DNA from: a virus
IMG/VR virus record: IMGVR_UViG_3300032080_000015
Span: 1-36,145 of that record
Length of the DNA: 36,145 bases
Strand: one strand, 5' to 3'
Both the position numbers and the translations under genes were made by a program. Below, piece after piece: positions 23,624-31,186 of the stretch. Under the pieces are notes generated by a model. It was not told the DNA's origin. It saw nothing but the letters and a program-made list of their open reading frames with translations, and did no database searches. The stretch's first letter is position 1. Each line of letters begins with the position of its first letter.

Positions 23624-25464
23624 GCGGCGGGCTGCTGGTCGTGTACGTAGAGCAGCAGGCCCGTGAGGGACCAGGGCGCCTCGCCGAAACGCACCTTCAC
23701 GCTGATCGTCGGCGCCGTCAGCGGCATGGGAACGATGGTGCCCGGCACCGTGTCGGCCGCCGTCAGGTTGTAGAGTTCCGTGAAGGCCGACGAGTCCGCG
23801 TTGCCTTGGATGTAGCCGAACGAAATGCTCACGTCCTCGCCGGTCGATGTGATGTCGAAGCCTTCCAGCATCTTGTCCTGCCCCGGCTGCCCGAAGTCGA
23901 GCCACGGCCACCACACGTAGCCGATGATCGGCGCCTCGCCCGCCTCCACCAAGTCCGTCGTCAAGGCTTCATCGACGCGGTAAACCTCGTCGTTGCCACG
24001 GATGTACAGGTCGTTGTCGAGTTGCGCGAAGCCCGTCACCGTGAACGGGAAAATGTAGCGCGACCACGCGCCGCTGCGGCCGTTGCGCGTGTACACGAAC
24101 ACGTCCGAGTCGCCATCACCGCGCGGGAACGCGAGCCAGTATTGCCCGGCGCCAGGGTAGTACGTGGCGAACGGCCGATGGCCGATGCCGAGCGTACTTT
24201 CCAGCGCGGGGATGACGAGCGTATCCACCGGCTCGCCCACGTCGCCGGCCGTCAGGTTCGACGCGCCCACGGCAATCGACACCGAGCGCACGCCCTGCTG
24301 CGACAGGAACAGGAGTTCATCGTCCACCGCCTGCGCGGCGTGCTGGTACACCGAGCCGATGCCTTCCATCTGATCGAGCAGGTTCATCGCCGCCGGGTCG
24401 GGGTCGATCTGCCACATTTGGAAGCTAGACGCATTGAACGCGACGAGATTGGATCGGTAGAGATTCAACACCGTCATGTCGTTGGCGTTCTGCTGCTGGA
24501 TGCCGGTCGGCAGATACCCCGCGTCCTCTTCCGTCGTCCAGTCGAGCGGGTTGTTCACCGCCGAAAAGCGCGTGATGTCCGAGTCCACTGCAAAGATATG
24601 CGACGCGCCGATGGCCACCACCTTCGAATGCGGGCAGTTGTCGTCGAGAATGACGGCGCCGATGGCTTCCCAATTCACAGTGTTGTCCGCGACGAACTGG
24701 CCGGGGCCGGTCGGCCACGTCGGTTCCGTCGCGCCGGTAATCATGAGGGCTTCGGCCTCCCACGTTACGCGGTTCGAATACGTGGCTTCCCACATCACTT
24801 CGTTGTCCACGACTTGCACGCCGTTGACGGTCGGCCACGTCGGCTCGGTCGTGCCGGTGAAGCTGTTGCCCGTGACCGCGACGGCCACGAAGATGAGGCC
24901 CGTGTTCGCAACCTGCGTCACCAGGTTCCAAGAGAAGTCATCGACCCACAGGGCGTTACCACCCTGGTTGCGGAAGCCGCGCGCGCCGATACGGACCTTG
25001 GCCGCACCCGCAGGACAAACCGCCGTCACCGTCGATTGCTTCCAACCACCATCGCTCGACGTAACGCGATTGCCCTCGCTCGTCGAAACCAGCGTGGTGC
25101 CGTCGCTCGCGTACCAGCGCAGCACCACGGAAGCCCCAGCGTCGCCGCTGCTGCTGGCGCCCTGATCCACCATGCAGCGCGCCGTGATCGACTGGCCTGG
25201 ATTCACGTCGGCCGTGTCGGTTTGCTCGATGAAATGCACCGTGTCGCTGAGCGGGTCCGGGTCGTACTTCGCCGAGAACGTGCCGCGGTAGACGTGATTG
25301 CCCGTGCTGCCAATCGTCCAGCCGTATTCCTTGGTCCAGTCCGAATCGCCGTCCTCGAAACCGGGGTTCTCGATGTCGGTGTTCGACACGGCGGCGGCCA
25401 CCGCAGGCTTCACCAGGTCGCCGAGGATTTTGAAGGTGCCGGGGGTCCACGGAACGACGGCCAT
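23620..25464 (-). CDS. tail nozzle protein, C-terminal part, with inserted carbohydrate-binding-like domains, 614 aa
   Basis: Residues about 275-614 look like the beta-propeller of P22 gp10/T7 gp12-type nozzle proteins (HIFAVDSDITRFSAVNNP, then NLVAFNASSFQMWQID, ending GLLLYVHDQQPAA). In front lies a jelly-roll-like domain (about 28-180; NPGFEDGDSDW, then VVLRWYASDG, then ALWVDDFSW) resembling family 4/9 carbohydrate-binding modules. Next come two copies of TGxTEPTWPT, each followed by DNxVxWEA (about 203-226 and 243-266). The start shares TAATG with the upstream gene, which carries the N-terminal nozzle signature. The nozzle is therefore encoded in two pieces. The added domains suggest that the nozzle also touches cell-surface glycans. 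Confidence 0.75.
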   Translation of the reverse strand: MAVVPWTPGTFKILGDLVKPAVAAAVSNTDIENPGFEDGDSDWTKEYGWTIGSTGNHVYRGTFSAKYDPDPLSDTVHFIEQTDTADVNPGQSITARCMVDQGASSSGDAGASVVLRWYASDGTTLVSTSEGNRVTSSDGGWKQSTVTAVCPAGAAKVRIGARGFRNQGGNALWVDDFSWNLVTQVANTGLIFVAVAVTGNSFTGTTEPTWPTVNGVQVVDNEVMWEATYSNRVTWEAEALMITGATEPTWPTGPGQFVADNTVNWEAIGAVILDDNCPHSKVVAIGASHIFAVDSDITRFSAVNNPLDWTTEEDAGYLPTGIQQQNANDMTVLNLYRSNLVAFNASSFQMWQIDPDPAAMNLLDQMEGIGSVYQHAAQAVDDELLFLSQQGVRSVSIAVGASNLTAGDVGEPVDTLVIPALESTLGIGHRPFATYYPGAGQYWLAFPRGDGDSDVFVYTRNGRSGAWSRYIFPFTVTGFAQLDNDLYIRGNDEVYRVDEALTTDLVEAGEAPIIGYVWWPWLDFGQPGQDKMLEGFDITSTGEDVSISFGYIQGNADSSAFTELYNLTAADTVPGTIVPMPLTAPTISVKVRFGEAPWSLTGLLLYVHDQQPAA

Positions 25465-26270
25465 TACTGTTCCGCCTCGCTACCGGGGGAATTGCGGCTG
25501 TTGAAGGAGCCATAGCGGTCCTCGATGGGGCTGGGGACCGTGCCGGGGCCGCCCGGCGTCGTGTCGGTGCCGCCCGTGCCCGGCGTGCCGGCTGGCGCGC
25601 CCTGGTCCACGTCCTCCGTTACCTGCGCCCCATCTTCCTCGGGCCAGTCGGGTTCCTCGCTGCCGCTGCGCGGGTTGTCGCCTTCGACCGCGACCACCGT
25701 GTAGCGGAAGCCGTTGGCTTCGGTCGGCTCCACGATGTCGTTGATGGCGCGCGGCACGTCAGGCGCCCACACCGGAGACGGGTTGCCCTGCCGGCCGGCA
25801 CGGTAATAGAACCCGTTCGGCACGGTCGGCGCCACGATGTCACCCACCGACATTGCCGTGTCCGGCGTCCAGACTTCCGGCGCCACGATCCAGAAATGCC
25901 ACACGCGGCCCGACGAGAATTCGGCCACCACGTAGGGATAGCCCAGGTACGGCGCGGCGAAATGGATGTTGACGAGCGTGGCGCTCGGTTGCTCGGGGTC
26001 GTTGATGCGCAGCACGTCGTATTTCGGGTTGTCGCTGGTGACGCTCGCGTGCGAGAACACCCACAGCTTGTTCGCCCAGGCCATAAGCCCCTTCGTCAGC
26101 CCGGCCGAGAACAGCACTTCCAGCGCCGTGCCAGCGCGTGAGCGCGGCTTGCCCCTGCCATCGACGTAACCGTTCACCAGGTCGTAGAGCACGCTCTGCG
26201 GCGCGCTGATTATTTCCCGGCGGTCGATGCCGCCGGCCGCGGTGTTCAGAACGAAGCGGCGCGCGGTCAT
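25464..26270 (-). CDS. tail nozzle protein, N-terminal part, 268 aa
   Basis: Starts like a P22 gp10-type nozzle: GGIDRREIISAPQ, then LVNGYVDGRGKPRSRAGTAL (about 33-50), then MAWANKLWVFSH. After about residue 130 come two repeats (W134-TPDTAMSVGDIVAPT, then NGFYYR; W168-APDVPRAINDIVEPT, then NGFRYT) that resemble small chitin-binding (CBM5/12-like) units. A Gly/Pro/Thr-rich tail ends the protein. The gene stops in TAATG at the start of the 614-residue part. Either two proteins assemble into one nozzle, or this is a split form of a gene that is single in relatives. Confidence 0.7.
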   Translation of the reverse strand: MTARRFVLNTAAGGIDRREIISAPQSVLYDLVNGYVDGRGKPRSRAGTALEVLFSAGLTKGLMAWANKLWVFSHASVTSDNPKYDVLRINDPEQPSATLVNIHFAAPYLGYPYVVAEFSSGRVWHFWIVAPEVWTPDTAMSVGDIVAPTVPNGFYYRAGRQGNPSPVWAPDVPRAINDIVEPTEANGFRYTVVAVEGDNPRSGSEEPDWPEEDGAQVTEDVDQGAPAGTPGTGGTDTTPGGPGTVPSPIEDRYGSFNSRNSPGSEAEQ

Positions 26271-27649
26271 TCGAACGGCACGTTCGGAATCGGGAATGGA
26301 CTCAGATCGCTATAGCAGCAAGGTCGCAGGCCCGGAACGTAGCGATTCGTCTTGTGCGAGGCCGCCACGCGCTCGCTGATGTAGGCGTCGAGGTCTTGCG
26401 GGAGCGTGCCCACTTCCTGCTTGTAAAGCTGCTTGGCCGCGATGGTCGCGTGCAGGAAGATGGCTTGGTCGTCTACCGCCGGCTCGTCGGCGTCATCGAC
26501 GAACGGGCCAGGCTCCCAGCGCCCGCACAGGACCAGGAATTGCGTGTCCGCGCCCGGCGTCGGCCACACCCGCAGGTTGCCGTCGATCATGTCGTAGCGC
26601 GTCGGCCAGCCCGTTTCCGGTTGCTGCGTGTAGATGCTCGGCTTGAAGCCGGACACCAGCGGATACCACACGTTGTCCCGCAGCACCCCCACCCATTCCA
26701 GCCGGTCGGCGTCGATGGGCCGGTCACTGTTGTCCGGGTCGAGCAGCGGATAGCTCACTTCGCCATCCACCAGCGGAATCGTGATTTCGCGCAGGCTTCG
26801 CAGGCTGGCGTAGCGGCTGAAAAGCGTGCTGTTCGCCTCGCGCACGCAGCGGCGAATGAAGGTTGTGGCGTTCGCCGGCAGGCGGCGCTCCATGTCGGCC
26901 AAGTACTGCTGCCAGTCCTCGCGGTGCAGCTTCCAATCGTCTTGCTTGAACGAGGCTTTGAGCGTGGACAGCGCGAGCAGGTAGACCGCCTGCGGGTCGA
27001 ACGTCGGCGCGTCACCGTCACCCCAGAACGTGAGGATTTCCACCGGGCCGCCCTGCGTCACCTGGTAGCGGCGCGCGAGCGTGCGCTGCGCATCCGACAG
27101 CGCGACGCGAAGCCGCAAGTCCTGGTTCGGCAGGTTGCGTTGCGCGTAGTCGCCAAGCAGGCCCATCGCGCGCTTCTCGTAATCGCCGGCCTCGGGCTTG
27201 TTGTAGTGCTTGGCCGCCATCCACATCGCATATTGCAGAACATGGGTGGGGTCGAGCGTGGTTTCGTCGCCGTCAGCAACCAGCCGCACCGGCTCGCTGC
27301 CTTGCTGCGAAAGCTGCGCAGCGCGGAAAAGCATCTGCTGCGCTTCGTTGATCGTGGTGTTGAGATACGCGGCCATTCCGGGCGGCGGATTCGCTGCCTG
27401 CGCGGAGTAGCCAAGCAACCGCATCATGTCGGCGCGCAGTTCCGACAGCGTGCGCGGCGTCGGGTTGTCCTGTTCGGGGAGCAGCCCCAGCGAAATGCGC
27501 AGGCGCGCCATCATCCCGGACATGATTTCGGACAGGTCGGACGGCTCGCCTTCGCCACCGCCACCCGTCGCCGTGTTCACGACAATCCACGGGATGAAGC
27601 CGCACGCCTCGATTACCGCGTTCGTCAGTTGCAGCAGGGTCCGCGCCAT
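26267..27649 (-). CDS. head-to-tail adaptor protein with three internal repeats, 460 aa
   Basis: The protein lies between head genes and nozzle, the place of the adaptor (T7 gp11/P22 gp4 role). GGGAGG lies six bases before the ATG at 27649; a second ATG at 27652 is too close to it. A repeating unit is visible: INEAQQMLFRAA / SDAQRTLARRY / REANSTLFSRY at about 100, 186 and 270, the first two followed by LDPTHVLQYAMWMAAKHY / FDPQAVYLLALSTLKASF. The third ends with DDQAIFLHATIAAKQLY. The period is about 85 residues. Known adaptors usually have one such unit. The stop overlaps the nozzle start (ATGA). The terminator at 27663-27692 lies just upstream. Confidence 0.75.
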   Translation of the reverse strand: MARTLLQLTNAVIEACGFIPWIVVNTATGGGGEGEPSDLSEIMSGMMARLRISLGLLPEQDNPTPRTLSELRADMMRLLGYSAQAANPPPGMAAYLNTTINEAQQMLFRAAQLSQQGSEPVRLVADGDETTLDPTHVLQYAMWMAAKHYNKPEAGDYEKRAMGLLGDYAQRNLPNQDLRLRVALSDAQRTLARRYQVTQGGPVEILTFWGDGDAPTFDPQAVYLLALSTLKASFKQDDWKLHREDWQQYLADMERRLPANATTFIRRCVREANSTLFSRYASLRSLREITIPLVDGEVSYPLLDPDNSDRPIDADRLEWVGVLRDNVWYPLVSGFKPSIYTQQPETGWPTRYDMIDGNLRVWPTPGADTQFLVLCGRWEPGPFVDDADEPAVDDQAIFLHATIAAKQLYKQEVGTLPQDLDAYISERVAASHKTNRYVPGLRPCCYSDLSPFPIPNVPFE

Positions 27650-27662
27650 CATTCGCCTCCCG

Positions 27663-27692
27663 ATAAAACACGGGCCGGAATTAACCGGCCCG
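27663..27692 (-). terminator. rho-independent terminator after the head genes
   Basis: Read leftward, CGGGCCGG (27692-27685), a six-base loop and CCGGCCCG (27678-27671) form an 8-base GC-only stem, followed at once by TGTTTTAT. This is a textbook intrinsic terminator for the head transcript. Tail genes begin 14 bases further on and have no visible promoter of their own, so readthrough is probably partial. Confidence 0.85.
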
Positions 27693-27717
27693 CGCGTCCT
27701 ACGTTACCGCGAGAGGA

Positions 27718-28428
27718 TCAGCGACGAGCCTTGCTTGCCGGGGTGCGCGCGCGGGCGTTGGCCTGCGTGCGACCCTTGGCGACCGGCTTGTTCGCCTTCA
27801 CCACCGCCTGCACCTGGTCGGCCGGCTTGCGGCCCAGCGACAAGCCCGTGACGTTCGCGAGGATTTGGGCGCTGCCCACAACCTCCGCGACGACATTGGC
27901 GTGGCGATGGCGAGCATGCACGCGGGTCAGGCGGGCAAACTCGATACTGGCGTCGTCCGGGATGTCGAGTTCCGCGAAGTGCTCGTCCTCGATCTTCACG
28001 CCTTCCGGGAACTTGCGTTCCAGGATCGGAATTTCGTGTTCGAACACCTGCATCGGCACTTCATCCAGCCCGGCCTTGCACGTCACCAGCAGCACCGGCA
28101 GCGTGACGAGGTTGCCGTCGTAGCTGGCTTCCTCGCGGATGCTCTCCGCGTGCGGACCTTCCGGCCCGCCTGCGAAGTTGGTGCGGCGCTCGGGACGCGC
28201 GTTGTCGCGCTTGGCGGCTTCGGCCTTGTCGGCGGCAGTCGCGGCGGCGTTGGCCAGGGCTTCGGCCGCCAGGGTCACGCCCACGGGGGTCGTGTCCTTG
28301 GAGTCCGTCGTCTCGGCCGCCTTCGCGGTGCCGGCGCTGTTCGGCGTCAGTTCGCCCACTTCGCGGCCCTGTTGCTCGGCCGCGTTCTTCGGCTCGGTGG
28401 CCGGGTTGTCGTTCGGCTTCGTGGCCAT
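27718..28428 (-). CDS. putative head protein, 236 aa
   Basis: N-terminal and C-terminal thirds are low-complexity (Ala/Thr/Asn-rich, then KPVAKGRTQANARARTPASKARR, strongly basic), around a folded middle (about 100-200: NLVTLPVLLVTCKAGLDEVP, then EIPILERKFPEG). The start shares TAATG with the gene before. It sits between the capsid and decoration-type gene and the terminator, so it is probably a minor head protein; the basic tail could contact packaged DNA. The family is not recognised. Confidence 0.6.
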   Translation of the reverse strand: MATKPNDNPATEPKNAAEQQGREVGELTPNSAGTAKAAETTDSKDTTPVGVTLAAEALANAAATAADKAEAAKRDNARPERRTNFAGGPEGPHAESIREEASYDGNLVTLPVLLVTCKAGLDEVPMQVFEHEIPILERKFPEGVKIEDEHFAELDIPDDASIEFARLTRVHARHRHANVVAEVVGSAQILANVTGLSLGRKPADQVQAVVKANKPVAKGRTQANARARTPASKARR

Positions 28429-28760
28429 TACACGCCCACTCCTTCGGTTAGGTAGCAGTCATACGCGCCCGACGTGAACACCACGCTCGGCTGAGCGCGG
28501 ATGTACTTGTCGAGCGTGATGTCCGCCACGTAGCGACCCTTGGCGATGCCGGCCGTGGTCGTGAGTACGGTCGTCCAGGTCGTGCCGTCCGGCGAGGTCT
28601 GCACCACGATGACGCCGGAGGCACCGACTACCGTGAAGTAGTCGATGTTCACCAGGCAGTTCATGCCCGGCGCGAACGGAGTTTCCAGGGTCGAAACCGT
28701 GGCGCCCACCGTGGTCGCATCGACTGCGCCACCGGTCTTTACTGCGAGCTTCTTTGCCAT
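28428..28760 (-). CDS. putative head decoration-type protein, 110 aa
   Basis: A small, beta-rich protein without charged helices (VNIDYFTVVGASGVIVVQTS, then DGTTWTTVLTTTAGIAKG, then YIRAQPSVVFTSGAY), 13 bases after the capsid gene and preceded by GGGAGAAACC. Small beta-sandwich proteins at this position commonly decorate or stabilise heads. That role is inferred from position and composition, not from a recognised family. Confidence 0.55.
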   Translation of the reverse strand: MAKKLAVKTGGAVDATTVGATVSTLETPFAPGMNCLVNIDYFTVVGASGVIVVQTSPDGTTWTTVLTTTAGIAKGRYVADITLDKYIRAQPSVVFTSGAYDCYLTEGVGV

Positions 28761-28773
28761 GTCGGTTTCTCCC

Positions 28774-29823
28774 TTACGGCGCGGCGATGCTCATAACCGC
28801 ATTGCGGTTACGGGCGTTGATGGTCATGCCGTAGCTCGCCGTCATCGCGCGGTAATGCACGTAGCGGTCGAACGGACGGGGCGGTTTGCGGTCGAGCATC
28901 CAGCGACCGCGGGCCGGGCGGAACTTCACCGAGTTGCTGTTGATGAAGTACGCGCGGCGGGTCCACGGGTAGGTGATCGCGCCCAGTTCGGCGTCGAGCT
29001 TTTCGAAGGTCGGGTCCCACACCAGCGGGATGCCGTGGAAGTTCGCGCCCGTGATCGACGCATCCAGTGCCGTGCCGCCCTTCGACTGCATGGCAATGTG
29101 GCGCTGGATTTTCGTCGCGGCGACGGCTTCGTAGTTGTTGAGGAAGTCCACGCCGACCAGGATGTGCGTCGGCATCTGGCCGCCGTACAGCATCGACGCC
29201 TTCCACATTTCTTCCATTTCTTCGACGACGTTGGCGCGCGTCACGCCCATGTTGGCGTTGTTCTGCCAGTAGGTCGAGGTCGCAGCGTTGATGCCGCCGA
29301 CGATGCCCGTGGTCGGGGTCGTGGAAATCAGGTGATCCAAGCCCTTCACCGATTCGGCGTCCGCGCCGGCCAGATGGATTTCGCGGTCCATGCCTTCCTG
29401 CATCGATGCCTTCTGCGCCCGGTACTTCTGGCCCAGCAGGTTCACGATCTGGATTTTCTCGGCGCCCGACAGCGTGGCTTCCTTGTCGTCGGTGATGATG
29501 ATGCCGTTGCGGAACAGCTCGTCCTCGTCCACGAAGAAACCTTCGTGCGCGTTGGCGTAGGTGAACTTCGCCAAGCGGGTCGGGTTCTTCTCGTTGTACG
29601 TGACCTGCTGCCGGCCGTAGTAGTTCTGGTAGTTCGAATCGTTTGTGACGTACACCGATTCGTCGATGTAGCCATTGCCGAACAGCGAATCGCTGCGCAG
29701 CGCGCCGAGGGCCAGCTTGAGCAGCGGACGTTCGCTGTTCACCTGGTCGATGGGGTCGTTTTTGAGATAGAACTCGATTTGGGTGTTCGCACCCTGGTCG
29801 AGCATTGCCTGGGTCAGTGCCAT
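28774..29823 (-). CDS. major capsid protein, 349 aa
   Basis: The start ATG at 29823 has GAGG nine bases upstream; an upstream TTG-type extension to 29868 lacks support. Features of a major capsid protein: N-arm MALTQAMLDQGANTQIEF, a central ISTTPTTGIVGGINAATSTY, then PTHILVGVDFLNNYEA, and a C-terminal YVHYRAMTASYGMTINARNR. It lies after the scaffold gene and before a small beta protein, the standard order. No protease gene is next to it, so the head is probably built without an extensive cleavage step. The 280-base leader in front contains the RNA structures described separately and may set the high level of synthesis. Confidence 0.85.
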   Translation of the reverse strand: MALTQAMLDQGANTQIEFYLKNDPIDQVNSERPLLKLALGALRSDSLFGNGYIDESVYVTNDSNYQNYYGRQQVTYNEKNPTRLAKFTYANAHEGFFVDEDELFRNGIIITDDKEATLSGAEKIQIVNLLGQKYRAQKASMQEGMDREIHLAGADAESVKGLDHLISTTPTTGIVGGINAATSTYWQNNANMGVTRANVVEEMEEMWKASMLYGGQMPTHILVGVDFLNNYEAVAATKIQRHIAMQSKGGTALDASITGANFHGIPLVWDPTFEKLDAELGAITYPWTRRAYFINSNSVKFRPARGRWMLDRKPPRPFDRYVHYRAMTASYGMTINARNRNAVMSIAAP

Positions 29824-29832
29824 GTTGGCAGT

Positions 29833-29877
29833 CCTCGGGATAGTGAAAGGGGAAATGCACCTTTCCACGATCCGAGG
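29833..29877 (-). promoter_or_regulatory. nested hairpin covering the capsid gene Shine-Dalgarno
   Basis: On the leftward transcript, CCTCGG (29877-29872) pairs with CCGAGG (29838-29833), which contains the GAGG ribosome site of the capsid gene. Inside it, GAAAGG (complement of 29860-29865) pairs with CCTTTC (complement of 29845-29850). The double stem would hide the ribosome site until opened by ribosomes, a protein or the alternative partner CTCGG (complement of 29943-29947) upstream. Confidence 0.5.
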
Positions 29878-29942
29878 ACGCGAAGCCCGGAATAACGCGC
29901 TGCTGGTGGGCGATTCCAGCTTTCCGCCCTGCGTGGGCCGCC

Positions 29943-30036
29943 CCGAGTGAGTGATTCTCGGATGACACTCTGCCCCCTTGCGGTCGTCGCCCCAGCCGGC
30001 GTTTCAGGGGGAAGGACTTACTTCGCCGGCTGGGGC
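29943..30036 (-). ncRNA. structured leader element with long stem and possible pseudoknot
   Basis: On the leftward strand a perfect 13-base stem, GCCCCAGCCGGCG (30036-30024) with its complement (30001-29989), encloses a 22-base loop. The loop carries CCCCCT (30011-30006), which can pair with AGGGGG (29978-29973) just past the stem: an H-type pseudoknot of six pairs. A further hairpin, CCGAG/CTCGG (29961-29957 / 29947-29943), follows. No gene fits between 29824 and 30103. Function is inferred: a regulatory leader for the capsid gene. Confidence 0.5.
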
Positions 30037-30070
30037 TTCGATGCATCACGCGGGGGCGTGCGGCAACGCG

Positions 30071-30099
30071 ATATTGCGCGCGCGCCGCGATGCCGTCAA
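30071..30099 (-). promoter_or_regulatory. candidate leftward promoter before the capsid leader
   Basis: TTGACG (30099-30094), a 17-base spacer, and CAATAT (30076-30071) resemble a sigma70 promoter with a weak -10. It lies directly after the scaffold stop codon and would give a capsid transcript with a leader of about 240 bases that includes the structured element. Confidence 0.3.
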
Positions 30100-30103
30100 C
30101 AGG

Positions 30104-31186
30104 TCAGCCGCGCGCGTGCTCCGCGCCAAACGAAAACGCATCCTCATCGCTGGCAAACGTCGGCTTCACCGCGGCGACTTCCGTTCGCACGGGCGGGCGA
30201 ATCGACGTGACTGGCGGCAGGGCGGCGGCAGCCGGCGCCAAGGTCGCGGACAGCTCCACGAACTTTTCCAGCATCGCCGCCTTCCACTGGCTCGGATGCG
30301 TCGTGGGCGCAATGGCTTTCAGGTGCGCCACGATGGCCGGGCGGATTTCGGCATAACGCGGATGCCGGGCGAAGGTGTTGGCTTCCAGCGCGTTCACGTC
30401 GGCCTTGCCTTGCTCGACGGCCTGCGCCTGCTGTTGCTGGGCCTGCGTCTGCTGCTGGCCCTGCGCCGCGCGGGCTTCGGCGAGCTTCGCCGCGGCGCGC
30501 TGCGCGATGATTTCCTGCGCGCGCGTCGGGGTCAGGTCGCCGGCCTCGATTTCTGCCTTCAGATCGGGATGCTCGTCCAGCGGGTCGTAACCGGCGACCT
30601 TCTCGCCCACCAGCTTCGCCAGCATGGCCCGGCGGTCGTCCAGCACCGCGAGCGCGCGCTTGGCCGCAGCCTTGTCGCCCTGCACGGCCAGGTTGGCGTC
30701 GCGCATCACGCCGAGCGAAAGCTGGAAATCCTCGTAGCTCGCGCCCGTCTCGGTGATCGCGGTCACGAAGGCTTCGGCATCCTTGTGCTTCTGGATGATG
30801 GCCGGGATGGACTCGATGGGGAGCCCCGACTTCGCCAGCTCCGCCCTGATGGGGGCGTATTCCTTGGCCACGCCGGAAAGTTCCCGGAAGCGTTCCTGCG
30901 ACTTGGCGCTGAGTTTCGAGAGGATGGCCGCATCGGGGTCCGCTTCGCCCGTCGCACCGGTCGCGCCCGTGGCGCCCTGCGCCGGCCCGGTGGCTCCGGT
31001 TGCACCTTCGGCACCCGTGGCCCCAGTCGCACCCTCCTGTTGCTCGGCAGGGCCGGTTGCGCCCGTCGCGCCAGCCGGTTCCGGGGTCGATGTATCGGCC
31101 GGCAGGCTTTCGCCCTTCGCGCCAGCTTCGAACGCGGCTTCCGCGCCTGCGTCGAGTTGTTCGGGGGTTTTCGGTTCGTCGCTCAT
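30104..31186 (-). CDS. scaffolding protein with collagen-like repeats, 360 aa
   Basis: A highly charged, helical, alanine/glutamine-rich protein between portal and capsid, the usual place and composition of a scaffold. Residues 39-80 are a collagen-like tract of GAT triplets (GATGATGP, GATGATGATGE), broken at about 46-51 and 68-70. After that come helices (LSKLSAKSQERFRELSGVAK, then QQQTQAQQQQAQAVEQGK) and a tail, HPSQWKAAMLEKFVELS, that may bind capsid. Scaffolds guide head assembly and then leave. A collagen-like stretch is unusual in this class. The start ATG overlaps the portal stop (ATGA). Confidence 0.75.
   Translation of the reverse strand: MSDEPKTPEQLDAGAEAAFEAGAKGESLPADTSTPEPAGATGATGPAEQQEGATGATGAEGATGATGPAQGATGATGATGEADPDAAILSKLSAKSQERFRELSGVAKEYAPIRAELAKSGLPIESIPAIIQKHKDAEAFVTAITETGASYEDFQLSLGVMRDANLAVQGDKAAAKRALAVLDDRRAMLAKLVGEKVAGYDPLDEHPDLKAEIEAGDLTPTRAQEIIAQRAAAKLAEARAAQGQQQTQAQQQQAQAVEQGKADVNALEANTFARHPRYAEIRPAIVAHLKAIAPTTHPSQWKAAMLEKFVELSATLAPAAAALPPVTSIRPPVRTEVAAVKPTFASDEDAFSFGAEHARG

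Noticed and set aside
23641-25515. 624-codon plus-strand frame opposite the nozzle gene
   Set aside because: Same composition artefact; Arg/His/Val-rich low-complexity protein, no ribosome site.
26354-28123. 589-codon plus-strand frame opposite the adaptor
   Set aside because: It crosses a clear leftward terminator and overlaps the adaptor gene; shadow composition.
28808-30049. 413-codon leftward frame overlapping the capsid gene and its leader
   Set aside because: Arg/His-rich shadow in another frame; it would make the structured leader coding, but no domain or ribosome site supports it.
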